From Adiantum capillus-veneris (lineage: Eukaryota > Streptophyta > Polypodiopsida > Polypodiales > Pteridaceae), in assembly GCA_014529385.2 (NCBI GenBank), contig CM043971.1:26577769-26641768 (forward strand): a DNA stretch of 64,000 bases, in the 5' to 3' direction. The translations under genes and the position numbers were made by a program. The notes below the pieces were generated by a model. It searched no databases. It was not told where the DNA came from and was given only the letters and a program-made list of their open reading frames with translations. Of the stretch, positions 20,542 to 31,455 are shown piece after piece (the stretch's first letter is position 1; each line of letters opens with the position of its first letter).

Positions 20542-21490
20542 CTCGATCCGTGGCGGGTCAGGGTGCACGAAATCGATAAAGAGGCCAAGCCCTCACTCGC
20601 GTAACACAATCTTTTGCAAGCCCCAAACACTCAGAACACATATATAGTGAGGACTCCTAGCTATATATAGCATAAGTGTGGGCTGCTTGATGTGATTTTT
20701 ATCCTCTTGACAACAACAACTCAAGAAAGATACTGAGATGTAAAGGTTGGAAAAAATCACATCACATTGTCCTTAGAGACAGTTTGCGACACCGCTCTAG
20801 AGACGACAGAGAAACAAATAATGATGCCACGTGTACATATGACAAGAATGCAATGTGCACACATAAACACAAGACGACACACAAATGCTACAAAACATTA
20901 GTGTTGCATAGTCACAACTGCCAAATCCCTATTGACGAGAATGATGAGGAGGGTGCAATAGAAGGTGCAATGGCGATGAGGGTGCAATAAAACGATAACA
21001 ACCATATCACCAATGATGAGGGTGTATTCAATCCATAGCATCAATGATGATGACGGTGCATGCAAGCATAGAACCGTACGATGAGGGTGCAATAAGACGA
21101 TAGCATTATGAAATACCAATTACAAGGGTAAAATAGGATGATAACAACCATAGTGCCATGGAATATCCATTATAATCATCAAGGTCTTTGCCACAAGACA
21201 TGAGGCTCCGTGATCCCTGATAAATGAAAGATGATCTATCACATCATCAAGAAAACAATTAGTAAAGTCATGATGTATAAAGAATAAGTGTCAAACTGCA
21301 TGAATGATGAGGCAGTAATCAATCATGTACTTAATGATCCACATCAGATGACGTTTTTATGAGTTTAAAAACAATGCTCGTTAAACAACGTTTAAGGCTC
21401 TCACAATTATCTTTTCTTATCAAATTTGATGTGATGATTGTTTTTAAAAAAATAGCAAAATTGCAAAAAAAAACATTGAGGCACATGCAA
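20542..21490 (-). repeat. Family B non-coding element remnant
   Basis: Sequence resembling the interior of the non-autonomous element B1 (compare 20690-20900 with 27208-27440): a tract ending CTGCTTGATGTGATTT, then ATCACATCACATTGTCC, then imperfect short repeats of the type GATGAGGGTGCAATAA..CGATAACAACCATA (about 20940-21150). No open frame is convincing. A second copy lies at 51846-52705 and 54720-54810, where it is split by a solo LTR. Confidence 0.6.
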
Positions 21491-21657
21491 CATAAGACTA
21501 CTCAATGAGGAGGTTAATAATTCATGCAGGTCTTTGGGTCACTAATAATCGGCTTATTAACTCAAGAGGACTAGACATGAATCTCTTAAGTCGGCATGGG
21601 GCAGCCACTATAGCCGCAAGTCAAATCCACAACAGAATAGTGTCCGACGATGGTAAT
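21491..21657. other. Flank of the copia A4 insertion
   Basis: Non-coding sequence ending in GATGGTAAT. The last five bases GTAAT (21653-21657) are repeated after the element at 27865-27869. The uninterrupted site is preserved in the duplicate segment at 54982-54986. Confidence 0.7.
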
Positions 21658-22278
21658 TGTTGGAGCTATATGTGGCTCACTCTACTCAGCTTGGTCTCAC
21701 CTATATATTTGTATCTTGTCCTCAATATGAATCAATATTTCGGAGCGTACATGGTGTGTCTCTTGTCTCCTCTCTCTATCTCTTTCTCTCTACATCTCAA
21801 CATGGTATCAGAGCGGTAACGATCACGCGCCGATTCAAATCATGGTGACAAAACAGTATGTGTATGCGATTCACATGTAAGATTCAAAATTGCTACAAAT
21901 TTTATTTATGAGCGTTGATTCTTGTTAACTGTGGTTGTTTTGTGTTAAGAAGAATATGATTAGTGTTGTGTGTGGTGTTTATTGCTAATCAATCTAATCA
22001 TTGATTATGTTTTCTTGTTGATAACACCCTGAACTTCATTTCAATTTTTGGGGGTCTTCTGCTCAAAATTTGGAGAAACGGGAAAAGCACCACTCTATTT
22101 TGAGGACTCTTTTATTATTAATGTCTCTCACATCTTTGGACGTTCATTGAGCATCCTTCTTGCGTTTATCCTTGATAGAACGCAGTCCTCATATTTCTCT
22201 CATTCTCAATTGTGGCCTTTACCATATATGGTGTGCAGATTCTGCGATCTTATCTTATACGTCTTCTTGCAACAAGAT

Positions 22279-23196
22279 ATGGCTATGACTATTCTCGTCA
22301 ACAACTTTCCTTCTGGCCAGCGTTCTATTCCTCCTTTCCAATGCCAAGGATTTCCAGGATGGAAAGTAAAGATGTTGTTAATTCTTGAAGGCGATGAACT
22401 CTCTGATGTTGTTCTTGGATATCATGTTTGTCTGCCTCCACCTATTGATACGGATAATGATAACGTGCTTATCACTGAAGGACCTATATTTGAAGATTGG
22501 AATGTTGCCTATACAAATTGGCAAAGACGTGATAAAGCAGCTCGTCCGTATATTCTTTCTGCTCTTACTGATTCCCTTTTGCTTGATATGTATGAACTGC
22601 GTACTTCCCACGACGTATGGAAGTACCTTATTGCAAATTTTCAGAAGAAATTTGTTACAAAAATACTTTATTTGAGAGGGTTGCTTAACAAGTTACAATA
22701 TGAAGTTGGTACTGTCATGACGGGACATATTGAATCTTTCAAATCTATTATTAATCAACTTGCTGCTGTCGGTGATCCTATTCCACAAAAACAACTGATT
22801 ACACTTCTTCTTGATGCGGTGAAGGACTCCTCTTATGATAACATTGTTACTATTCTCTCCAATAAAGATGGTCTAGATTTTGACCAAGCCTGCATGTCTT
22901 TAATTGAATACTCTCAACGTCGAGAACGTCATAATGTCGGTCATGATACAACTATGATTTCACAAGAGGAGACTGAGTCACAACAGATGGAACGTAGCTT
23001 TTATGCTCCAAGATGTCGTAGTTATGTTTTCTCTCGTCTCAAATTTCCCAATAAGCAATGTTCTTACTGCAACATAAATGGCCATACTGAAGATGATTGT
23101 TGGGCACGTCAATATGATGAAGAACACAATATTACCACGAAACAACCACGTTTATCTAGAGACTCTTCTTCTTCTTCTTGTGAATATTGTGGATGA
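22279..23196 (+). pseudogene. Copia A4 gag and first zinc knuckle
   Basis: Longest gag in the window: MAMTILVNNFPSGQRSI (ATG at 22279), MLLILEGDELSDVVLGY, DWNVAYTNWQRRDKAARPY, DSLLLDMYELRTSHDVWKY, QKKFVTKILYLRGLLNKL, IESFKSIINQLAAVGDP, DQACMSLIEYSQRRERHN, then knuckle CSYCNINGHTEDDC and CEYCG, where a TGA replaces the next Arg codon. This is the UBN2-type copia capsid region. It would form cytoplasmic virus-like particles and bind element RNA through the knuckles. The open frame extends upstream of the ATG, but conservation with the other copies begins at MAMTILV. Confidence 0.85.
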
Positions 23197-24589
23197 TCTA
23201 ATCATCCCACTCATATGTGCTATAAGCGTCAATTCGACACAGATCGTAATAGAGCATATGCTACTGAATATCGAAACAATATTGTACCAGAAACAAGTTG
23301 TGTCCTATGTTCAATTTCTCTAGACAGAATACTTCATGTACGTGATGGATCACTTTTTATTGTCAATTCTGGTGCTACAGGAAATATGACATATCAGTCT
23401 AAGTGGCTCCATAACTATCATCCACTATAAGTTCAATGTGTTGTTTATCTTGTTGATGATACTACTTGTCAAGTAAAGGATATTGGAGACTTATATCTTG
23501 GTACCTTATCTTCTTCCACTCGAATTTTGCGAGGAGTATTACATGTACCAAATCTTCAACGTAATCTTCTTTCAGTTGCTAGACTTGTTGATCTTGGTCT
23601 GTTTGTTGGATTTGATCATACCAAATGCCGAATTGAAAAAGATGGATAGACTATAGCCACTGCTCCTCGAAATGGTAATTTGTTTGAACTCTCTCTCAAC
23701 GATGCTGTAGCAAATGTTGTCACTGCTCCAGGTGATCATGATTGCAAAGTATGGCATCACCGTTTTGTTCATGCTGATTTCTCAAAACTCCTTGATCTTT
23801 GACGTTGTGATCTTGTTCATGGCATGGATCTTAAAGCCCATCCATATATGGGAATTTGTGAATTTTTTGCTCTTGGGAAACACAATCGTAAACCCTTTCC
23901 TCTTTCAAATACAACTCATTCTCATGACATATTGGATCTTGTTCATACTGATATATGTGGACCTCTACCTTCTTCGAGATCGCAATATCGCTACTTACAT
24001 TGATGATTTCCCACGGTATTCGACTGTATTTCTACTTAGATAGAAATTTGAGGCCTTATCTGTTTTCAAACAATTTCACAAGGCTGCGGAACTTCAAACC
24101 GATCGTCGCCTTAAGAAGCTTCATAGTGAAAATGGAGGCGAATATTTTTCTAGAGAGTTTGTGAGTTACTGTGCTGACAATGGAATTCTTCATGAACACA
24201 CTATTCCATATTCACCTCAACAGAACGACGTTGCTGAACGAAATAATCGCACTATTCTCAACGTTGTAAGATGTATGTTGATTCATTCTAGTTTATCTCG
24301 TGTTTTTTGGGCTGAAGCTACTTTGACAGTAATATTTATTCAGAATCCTCTTCCTACTATTGCACCCTCTGGTAAGATACCCATCACATCATGGACAGGT
24401 GACATTCCTTCTGTATCTCATTTTCGAACCTTTGGATGCAATGCTTATATTCATATTCCCAAAGAAATACGAACAAAGCTTGATGCTCCTGGTCTTAAAG
24501 TTATTTTTATTGGATATTTTGACACTTCCAAAGGCTACAAATTCTATGACCCTTCCTCCAAGAAAGTAATTGTGAATCGTGACTTTTAA
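23197..24589 (+). pseudogene. Copia A4 protease, GAG-pre-integrase and integrase
   Basis: The protease motif reads IVNSGATG: the catalytic Asp of DSG is Asn, an inactivating change not seen in A1 or A2. GAG-pre-integrase KVWHHRFVHADFSKLLDL is followed by a TGA, and the later zinc Cys in CEFF is lost (CEFC in the relatives). Integrase: DLVHTDICGPLPSSRSQY (first Asp), a frameshift and stops near 24000-24040, then the second motif reads HSENGGE instead of RSDNGGE (Asp to Glu), and QQNDVAERNNRTILN keeps the Glu. Stops at about 23426, 23647 and 23801. Clearly decayed. Confidence 0.85.
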
Positions 24590-25236
24590 CGAACAACTTA
24601 TGGGAGGCTCATGGTCCATGGATGATTCTGATGATACTAAATCATTGCTTCAGGCTTTTCCATTCCTTTCAGATGATGAAACTCTTCCTATAGAGAAGCT
24701 TTCCTCTTCACAACCATCCATCCCAAATGTTGCCAATGATGATATTGATATTTTTGTTGATCTGCCTATTAATTTTGAACATGGCTCATGTCATGTTTAT
24801 GATGATGATATTGTTGATAATGATTTCTCTACTTCTGAAGATCTCGTTACTTATGATGAAGCTATCTCTTCACCACAAAAGGATCAATGGCAAGAGGCTA
24901 TGGAAGCAGAGTACGATATTCTTAACTCTAAAGGTACATAGATACTAACTGAACTATCTCCTGGTCGTACAGCTATTAAGTGTAAGTGGGTGTATAAGAC
25001 AAAAGCAAAAGCAAATGGATCTTTTGACAAGTTCAAGGCACGTCTAGTTGCAAAAGGTTACTCCCAAGTAGCTGGTGTTGATTATCAAGAGACCTTTTCA
25101 CCAGTTGTTCGCATTACAAGTGTTCGAGTTTTATTGGCATTTGCTGTTAAATTTGATTTAGAAGCTCATCAAATGGATGTGCGAACTGCATTTCTTAATG
25201 GTGACTTGGAAGAGGAAATTTTAATATATAATAAAT
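24590..25236 (+). pseudogene. Copia A4 linker and RT N-terminus
   Basis: Acidic linker (MGGSWSMDDSDDTKS, FLSDDETLPIEKLS, DIDIFVDLPINFEHGS), then RT: DQWQEAMEAEYDILNSKGT, a stop at 24940, YKTKAKANGSFDKFKARL, GYSQVAGVDYQETFSPVVR, HQMDVRTAFLNGDLEEEI. The first catalytic Asp (MDVRTAFLNG) is present. It ends with a stop at 25236. Confidence 0.8.
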
Positions 25237-26425
25237 AGAAGGGTATATATACTTCACATGTAAAGAAGGCCTTGTTGCTCAACTCCATAAGGCACTATAT
25301 GGTCTCAAACAAGCTTCACGAGCCTGATATAAAAAAATTGATCTTTTTCTCACCTCTAAAGGATTCATGTCTTGCTCTTCAGACCCCAACTTATACATAA
25401 AACACCAAGGTAGCAACTTTGTGATTCTTGCTCTTTATGTGGATGATACCATCCTTGTTTCCAATGATTTAAGATTTCTTCAGCAAGTGAAAAAGTTATT
25501 GTCTTCTGCATTTGATATGGTGGATCTTGGAGATATTCACTCATGTCTTGGCATTCAGATCCAACGAAACCATACAAAAGGTATTTTATTTCTTCGACAG
25601 TCAAAGTTTATTGCAGATATTGTTCAAAAATTTGGTATGGAATCCGCACATTCGGCCAACACACCTTGTCTTGTTAGCTCTACGAAGAACACTTCTGACA
25701 ATGGCGATCAACATGTCACGAATCAACCTTATGCTAACATGATTGGATGTCTTTAGTTTCTTGGCATGAATACTCGTCCTGATATTTTGTTTGTTGCTAA
25801 TTATCTTTGACAACATCTTGCACGTCCTTCTCTTAAGCATTGGTCTGCAGCAAAGCGTGTATTGAAATACTTGAAAGGCACTACAGATTTTGGTTTGGTT
25901 TATCGTCGACAGCTCACATCGGATTCCATGCAATCTCTTTCTCTTTTGGGTTACACAGATGCAGACTGGGCAAGCTCACATTTATCTATGCGATCTACTA
26001 GTGGAAATTGCTTCTTTATAACTGGTTGTCTTATTTCTTGGACCAGCAAGAAACAACACTGTGTTGCAGTTTCTACAACTCAGTCAGAATATGTCGCGGC
26101 ATCACTTGCAGCTTGTGAGCTGATCTGGCTTCGACAAATGCTGGTTGATATTGGTCACTCTCCTCTTTCTAGCCCACCCTTGCGGTGTGACAACCAAAGT
26201 GCTATTAGTCTTGCAAAAGACTACGTTCAACATAATAAGTCAAAGCACATTGTTGTCCATTATCATTATGTCAGGTATGAAGTACACAAATGAACCATTA
26301 TGGTTGAACACTGTCCAAGTGACCAGATGATTGCAGGCATTCTTACCAAAGGCCTCAACGAGTCACGGTTCATCCTCTTGCGCTCGGAGCTTGGAGTTGC
26401 TTCGGCCTCACTCTTTCTAGATTAG
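25237..26425 (+). pseudogene. Copia A4 RT active-site half and RNase H
   Basis: Degraded through about 25330 (KALYGLKQASRA), then the frame SCSSDPNLYIKHQGSNFV, LALYVDDTILVSNDLRF with an intact YVDD box, FDMVDLGDIHSCLGIQI, FLRQSKFIADIVQKFGM, a stop at 25755, RVLKYLKGTTDFGLVYR-type RNase H, GYTDADWASSHLSMRSTSG, STTQSEYVAASLAACELIW, LRCDNQSAISLAKDY and a stop in HK*TIMVEH before LTKGLNES. RT and RNase H catalytic residues survive, yet stops break the polyprotein in at least three places. Confidence 0.85.
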
Positions 26426-26584
26426 CTTCTTTGCTATTGTAATAGCTTTGTACATATGACATTATAATCCTATAGGTACCATGCACTATGCACACTCCAC
26501 ATATGCACATTGTGATCTTTGACTCATTTGTATATTTGTACATAGCTGCACAATTCACTTTCACATCATCATCGCTGGTTCATA

Positions 26585-26673
26585 TTTTCACATTGTATAG
26601 GGGCTTGGGTTTTTCCCTTGAACTCCCCAAGGGTTTTTTCATCCAAATCTAGAGACCTTTGTTTGAGTGGGTG
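26585..26673 (+). promoter_or_regulatory. Copia A4 pre-LTR stem-loop and polypurine tract
   Basis: TTCCCTTGAACTCCCCAAGGG followed by TTTTTT (about 26610-26638) can fold as CCCTTG paired with CAAGGG; an alternative pairing uses the upstream CTTGGG with CCCAAG. The purine tract (TTTGAGTGGGTG here, GAGTGGGGG in the other copies) sits directly before the LTR and would prime plus-strand DNA synthesis. The same stem and tract occur in family B. Confidence 0.6.
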
Positions 26674-26721
26674 TGTTGGAGCTATATATGGCTCACTCTA
26701 CTCAACTTGGTCTCACCTATA

Positions 26722-26722
26722 T

Positions 26723-26805
<83 letters not shown>

Positions 26806-27776
26806 ACAAGTAGACAAAGAGAGGTGAAGGAGAAGAGAGAGAGAACTCCATAACTACAAACCCCAAAGTGTTTCCAATGACTACACGAGATGAGTTTATA
26901 TAGAGGGGACCAGGGTGCTATATATAGAGACACTACATATAGATCAACACCCCCACTCAAATGAGGTCCCTAACTGTGGATGAAAAAACCCTTGGGGGCT
27001 CAAGGGAAAAACCCACAGCTCTATATATACCCACCGTTATATTAAAATATTATAAATGTACATTTACAATGTTCAAAGGAGCTATATCACTCATGTTTTA
27101 CAATGTGCCCTTTCAAGGGTCTTCTTATAATCCAAGATATAGACAATTGAGCTACTGCAAATTCTTTGGTAGAGCAACTTCAATATCCTTGAGCCCCCAT
27201 ACATACTGCTTGATGTGATTTAAATTCTGTAAACAACACCAACTCAAGAAACATATCGAAATGTGAAAGTTAGAAAAAATCGCATCACATTGTCCTAGAG
27301 ACGGTTCGTGATGCCGCTCTAAAGATGACAAAGAAACAAATAATGATGCAACGGGTACATATAACAAGAATGCAGACATGTACGCACATACACACAAGCC
27401 AATACAAAAATGGTATGAAACACTACTGCTGTATAATCACAACTGCTAAATCCCTGACGGCGACGAGGGTACAATAAGACGATAACAACCATAGCACCAA
27501 TAACGACGATGGTGCAACAAGACGATAACAACAATAGCACTAATCAAGAGGACGATAACATGCTCCCAAGTACGTATAAACTTTGTCACATTTCTCATCA
27601 TTGATGCTGAGAACATCTGCACTTGAAATATGACGAAATAAACATAATCCAAATGGTCAATACGAGGCACCGAGCTCTCTGACGAAATAAAACATAATAC
27701 CAATGGTAGGTACGAGGCACCGAGCTCTCAAGTACACAAACATAATACCAATGATGTCTCTATATATAGCTCAACA
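26722..27776 (-). mobile_element. B1: small non-autonomous LTR element nested in the A4 3' LTR
   Basis: 1,055 bp, minus orientation, flanked by the target duplication CTATA (26717-26721 and 27777-27781). At the plus-strand left lies a complete LTR (26722-26949) with a long (GA)n tract, adjacent to the polypurine tract GAGTGGGGG in minus sense and the stem CCCTTG..CAAGGG (about 26985-27010). At the right end only about 24 bases of LTR remain (TATATAGCTCAACA), so the other LTR and PBS are deleted. The interior is non-coding with short imperfect repeats (GATAACAACCATAGCACCAA type, about 27460-27560). It was mobilised in trans, then suffered internal deletion. Confidence 0.8.
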
Positions 27777-27864
27777 CTATATATTTGTATCTTGTCCTCA
27801 ATATGAATCAGTCTTTGGGAGCGTACATGGAATGTCTCTTGTCTCGTCTCTCTACATCTCAACA

Positions 27865-29226
27865 GTAATCGCGTGCTTCTCACGAAGCAATAGAGGTGTC
27901 CCTCTACCTCCATAATATTAGCCCCCGGCACATTGTATTCTCTTAAAATAGCATCAAAGTAAAAATAGGATTCTATTTAAAATAAAGAAAAGTAATAATA
28001 ATAGGGCTATCAATGCTTTTAACAGGGGTTTTACACACGAAACATGTCACCCGACTTCGACTAAAGTAAAAGTTGTCAACAACACTTTGGTTTTCAAAGG
28101 TTACATCACTTTTCACAGGGCAAGTTTGTCGCCGAGCAGCGGTAGACGTGCTTGGTGGCTCTTTAGGAGGCACAATGTCTCCTCATGATAGGAGGGGGGA
28201 TGATTATGATTAAGAAAAATATTGAAGAAAGAAAGTACAAATGCATCTTAAAGCATTTCCATTCACATCGCAACAGAGTTGGGCAAGATGTAGTAGTTGT
28301 TGTACGATCTCATAGCTCTAGCATTATTTGCACATTTATAGGCGACAAGGATTCTACAATAGGATGTAATACAATGGGATCACCGGGATGATGAGTGTTC
28401 CAACAATAGTAATCTCTAATACGAAGGCATACCAACAACATTAAAAGTTTCTACGTATCTAAGCTATATAAAGCGTTATGTATCTAGTACAGGCATCAAC
28501 CAAATATAGAGCAATTAGATACATAGAGATTATTCATGCACTAATTTTGGCATCACTCAAATATAGAGTGGGCAGCAAGAGGGCCGCACACTTCGACTGC
28601 TTTTTCCGCCACCTCTGCTCGCTGAAGAGGATGACTCCCTTAGGTCTTACGGTTGCCAGCAAGAAGTGAACATCTTCTTGCAACACCTAAAATAATATCG
28701 CTCATGAGCAAAGAGGATGCACATAGTCCAGTTGATTGTAAATACTTGTATGTCACAATATTCTTAAGCTGCTCATAATTGTATCACATAGGTTTGAGAT
28801 GCCTATCACTCCTAGGACAAGCACGGACTTAACTAGTTGCAAAACCATATACCATAACTGTACACGCTCATCAATAGAACTAGTTACAAAACCTAGAACA
28901 GATTCATGCTTAGTTTAATCGTCTCAAAGGGGATCGTTTCTAGGTGTCTACGTCTCTAGTTGTGGGGATGCTAGGAGGATATATTTCTCAGAAAGTTAGC
29001 ACGTCCTTGCTCATGCACTAAACACCCACTTCAAGAATAAATAAAGTGTCTCTCATTAAACAAAAAAAACAAAAAAAAAAGACTTTTTTGTGTCTATAAA
29101 GATGCTTTGCGGCCCAGATCGACTATGAATCATAGAAGTGCTATTTATGAATCAGGTTGAGGAAAGGTCGACCATCTACTCAATGAGGACAACACCATCT
29201 AGTGGATGAGAAGGTCTCTGATACCA
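27865..29226. other. Non-coding unit shared with 54982-56303
   Basis: About 1.36 kb collinear with the second copy of the segmental duplication. It contains a 66-codon minus-strand frame at 27973-28173 also open in the other copy, but six of the seven base differences seen over that frame change the amino acid, which argues against selection on a protein. No transposon domain is visible. The unit could be the interior of the LTR element whose 5' LTR lies at 29227. Confidence 0.5.
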
Positions 29227-29381
29227 TGTTGAAGATAGATGCGACACAAGACGAGGGAGAAGAGAGAGAAATGACACAATCACCTGTAATCCCCAAAGTG
29301 TGTGTAGAGCACACACTAAGTACACATATATAGTGGGGACTCTTAGTAGAAAAAGTGTGGGCTCTCTATATAGCTCCAACA
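29227..29381 (-). repeat. Copia-like short LTR with PBS (minus strand), 155 bp
   Basis: On the minus strand it starts TGTTGGAGCTATATAGAG and ends CTATCTTCAACA, followed immediately by TGGTATCAGAG (plus 29216-29226 as CTCTGATACCA), the initiator-Met PBS. It is thus a 5' LTR of a minus-oriented element related to families A and B. The copy at 56304-56465 is the same insertion carried in the duplicate segment. Confidence 0.75.
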
Positions 29382-30234
29382 ATTTTGTAGCTCCTAAAGA
29401 TATATATATTTATGTACACTGATTTTGTTTGGAAGCAACACACTACTATGCCTTAGTTACACATGAGAGTGAAGATTCAGAATAAGGATATATTTACTTG
29501 TATTTTAAACATGCTTTATGACCTATCGGAGGGTGCACTATGTAATCATGTTAATGTATAACATGAGTTCAAAAGGAGGGGTTTTAAAATGCAATAATTT
29601 TAGTCAATGTACAAGAGATACATTAAAATAAAGTGTCTTTATATTCAATTTTGAGAAAATTGAACCCCCCAAGTAGAGAACAGAGATTGTGGACACAAAG
29701 ATACATCCACAATGTCTCCTACTAGTTTGATGATACAAGTTAGTAGAAAGCCAATAGTAGTAACACAATGGTGAAATAAGAATATCATTTTTCCACCATA
29801 AGTTGATGAAGTACTTTTGATGGATGTCTAACACCAATCATTAAAAAGTCAATATTACTAGAAACATACCTTGAATAACTTTTCTTTGTGAAGGCAATCT
29901 AATATCCCTTAGAGATGGCTAGCATTAATAGAAAACAACAAGGATAGGAGTTATGCTATGCATAGCACTAGTTCAAACTCATTACAATCACATGATTGAT
30001 TGTATGTTATAAGATTCCTTAGATCCTATGATGAGAACAATCCTAAAAAAATAAGAATGAAACTGAAATTGTTGAGCCGTATAGATGCTTGTCCGTGAGA
30101 GAGAGAAATCATGAATGAGGAGACGTTTTCCAAACTTCAAATCCATTCCTTTTTTGTATTTTCAATATGTGCTAAGAATCAAATTTTTGAGACAGATTAG
30201 ACTCTGAAAATTTAAAAAAATACAGTTTGAAAGA
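29382..30234. other. Non-coding flank, partly deleted relative to the second copy
   Basis: Collinear with 56466-56910 up to the CACTA insertion point, except that about 100 bases present at 56745-56850 are missing here (around 29655-29665). The hexamer CTACTA at 29719-29724 marks the position where the CACTA element begins in the other copy. Collinearity resumes between 30022 and 62062. No genes seen. Confidence 0.6.
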
Positions 30235-30704
30235 AATTAACGAATATATTCAATTCAGATGAACAAGATAATTAGGTGGTCTAAGAATAATAGTGGAAAT
30301 GGAGATTTTGAAAGGAAGATCAACAGTAGCCACGAATATGGTGGAGTTAAAAAAGATGATTGATCGGGAACAAGACCCTGAGTTGCATGTAGTCTTCAAC
30401 GTGAAAAACTTAGCGGCGACGTAGTTGAGGAATATGTCACAAGGGTGACGGTGGCTGGCTATGTTTGCCCTGCGTGGAGATTTTGCACAAGCGTAGGCGC
30501 TCTTCTTTAGTGGTGGCAGGATAGCGGTAGAGACCCTCACCTGCATCAAGTATTTTTATCAGGACGAACTTTGATAGGACTTGGAAAGCGCATATAACTG
30601 GAAGCATGTATCTAAATCGGGAAAACAAGAGCCCACACAAAAGCCAAGGGACTCGGGAGACGAGAGAGAAAGACAAAGAGAGAGAGAGGGAGGGGAGAGC
30701 TTAC
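30235..30704. other. Sequence downstream of X8 copy 1, partly unique
   Basis: About 330 bases (30235-30570) are absent from the other two X8 copies. They hold a 100-codon minus-strand frame without recognised motifs. The remaining 130 bases are the presumed second intron of the X8 gene, starting at the donor GTAAGC (minus strand, 30704-30699), and contain a GA-rich tract. Confidence 0.45.
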
Positions 30705-31455
30705 TTGGATCGGTGAGGACAAGGTGGGTGAGAACTTCCCCGATCTCGGCACAGGGAATGCCTTGCGGTCGCAAATATGTCTGCCAATAAATGTTTGTGG
30801 CATACGCACTATGGTGGTAAAGACTAAACGAGAAGACGCATGAGCCCCGGCCAAACCAGTGATTGATCGCGGCACAAAGTGGAGCGGTAGTGGGCTGAGA
30901 GCCGCCAACTATGGCGGGAGCTGGGGTGCTGGAATCAGGGGCACCGTGGCCGTGGGGATGGTGGTGGTAGTGGTTTTCGACAGGAAGTACACCGTTCGGC
31001 TCAGGTGAGCACATGAAGATCTTCAAGCGCTGCAACTGCAGCCGTGGTGTATCGGGGAGAGGCAGGCACCAGGAACTGGTGGCTAGATCAGGCGGAAGGC
31101 CGTCATCCATATCGATCTGCCTGCAACCAGAAAGAATATAGCGCAGTTTATCGACGCAGGGCAGACGTGGATCTGCACTCCCAAATTAATGTCAAGCAAG
31201 CAAGCAATTAGACACAGTACGTCGCATTATCAAATAAATAAATATTGCAACAACGTTAATAGTCTCGCAGCCATAAATTAAAAACCGTATCATTAAGGGA
31301 GGAAGATGATAAAACGCACCCTGCCGCGGCGGCTGCAGCTACTGCGTTTGGGCCAGGAGCACCGCCTGTGCTGCGCACACATGAAGCGCTAGAACCACCA
31401 CCATCATCACCATAACCATCTTATTCATGCCAAGACTCTTCCTCCACTGATCCAT
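30705..31455 (-). pseudogene. X8 (CBM43)-domain protein gene, copy 1, two exons visible
   Basis: Exon 1 (31455-31320) starts MDQWRKSLGMNKMVMVMM and continues VVVLALHVCAAQA, a good secretory signal peptide, but then meets an in-frame TAG where copies 2 and 3 have CAG. A plausible intron (31319-31121; acceptor TTCTTTCTGGTTGCAG) leads to exon 2 (31120-30705): SSWCLPLPDTPRLQLQRL, a His/Pro/Ser-rich insert (YHHHPHGHG), then APLCAAINHWFGRGSCVF, HSAYATNIYWQTYL, GIPCAEIGE and TDPS. That order (WC.., C..I, ..CF, SYA.N.YYQ, C.F.G, ..DPS) is the X8/CBM43 pattern of plant plasmodesmal callose-binding and beta-1,3-glucanase-like proteins. A donor GTAAGC follows. The phase at the first junction does not fit simply. 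A TATA box (CATATAAAGG) lies about 70 bp upstream. Best preserved of three copies; probably a nonsense-bearing gene or fragment. Confidence 0.6.

Larger units (their letters stand above)
21658..27864 (+). mobile_element. Copia A4: full-length Ty1/copia element with 5-bp target duplication
   Basis: LTR (21658-21802), PBS TGGTATCAGAGC (21803-21814), gag-pol, polypurine tract (26661-26673) and 3' LTR (from 26674, split by element B1, ending 27864). The target duplication GTAAT flanks it on both sides, and the empty site is present at 54982-54986. The CT tract of the 5' LTR has decayed to a few repeats and the 3' LTR is similarly short. Although structurally complete, its gag-pol contains many stops (see the entries inside), so it is now non-autonomous. 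It shows the true family limits and length: about 6.2 kb, or about 5.15 kb without B1 and its extra target copy. Confidence 0.92.

Noticed and set aside
27973-28173. 66-codon frame open in both duplicate copies (also 55091-55291)
   Set aside because: Of seven base differences seen between the copies, six change the amino acid. That pattern fits drift, not a protein under selection, and no motif is recognisable.
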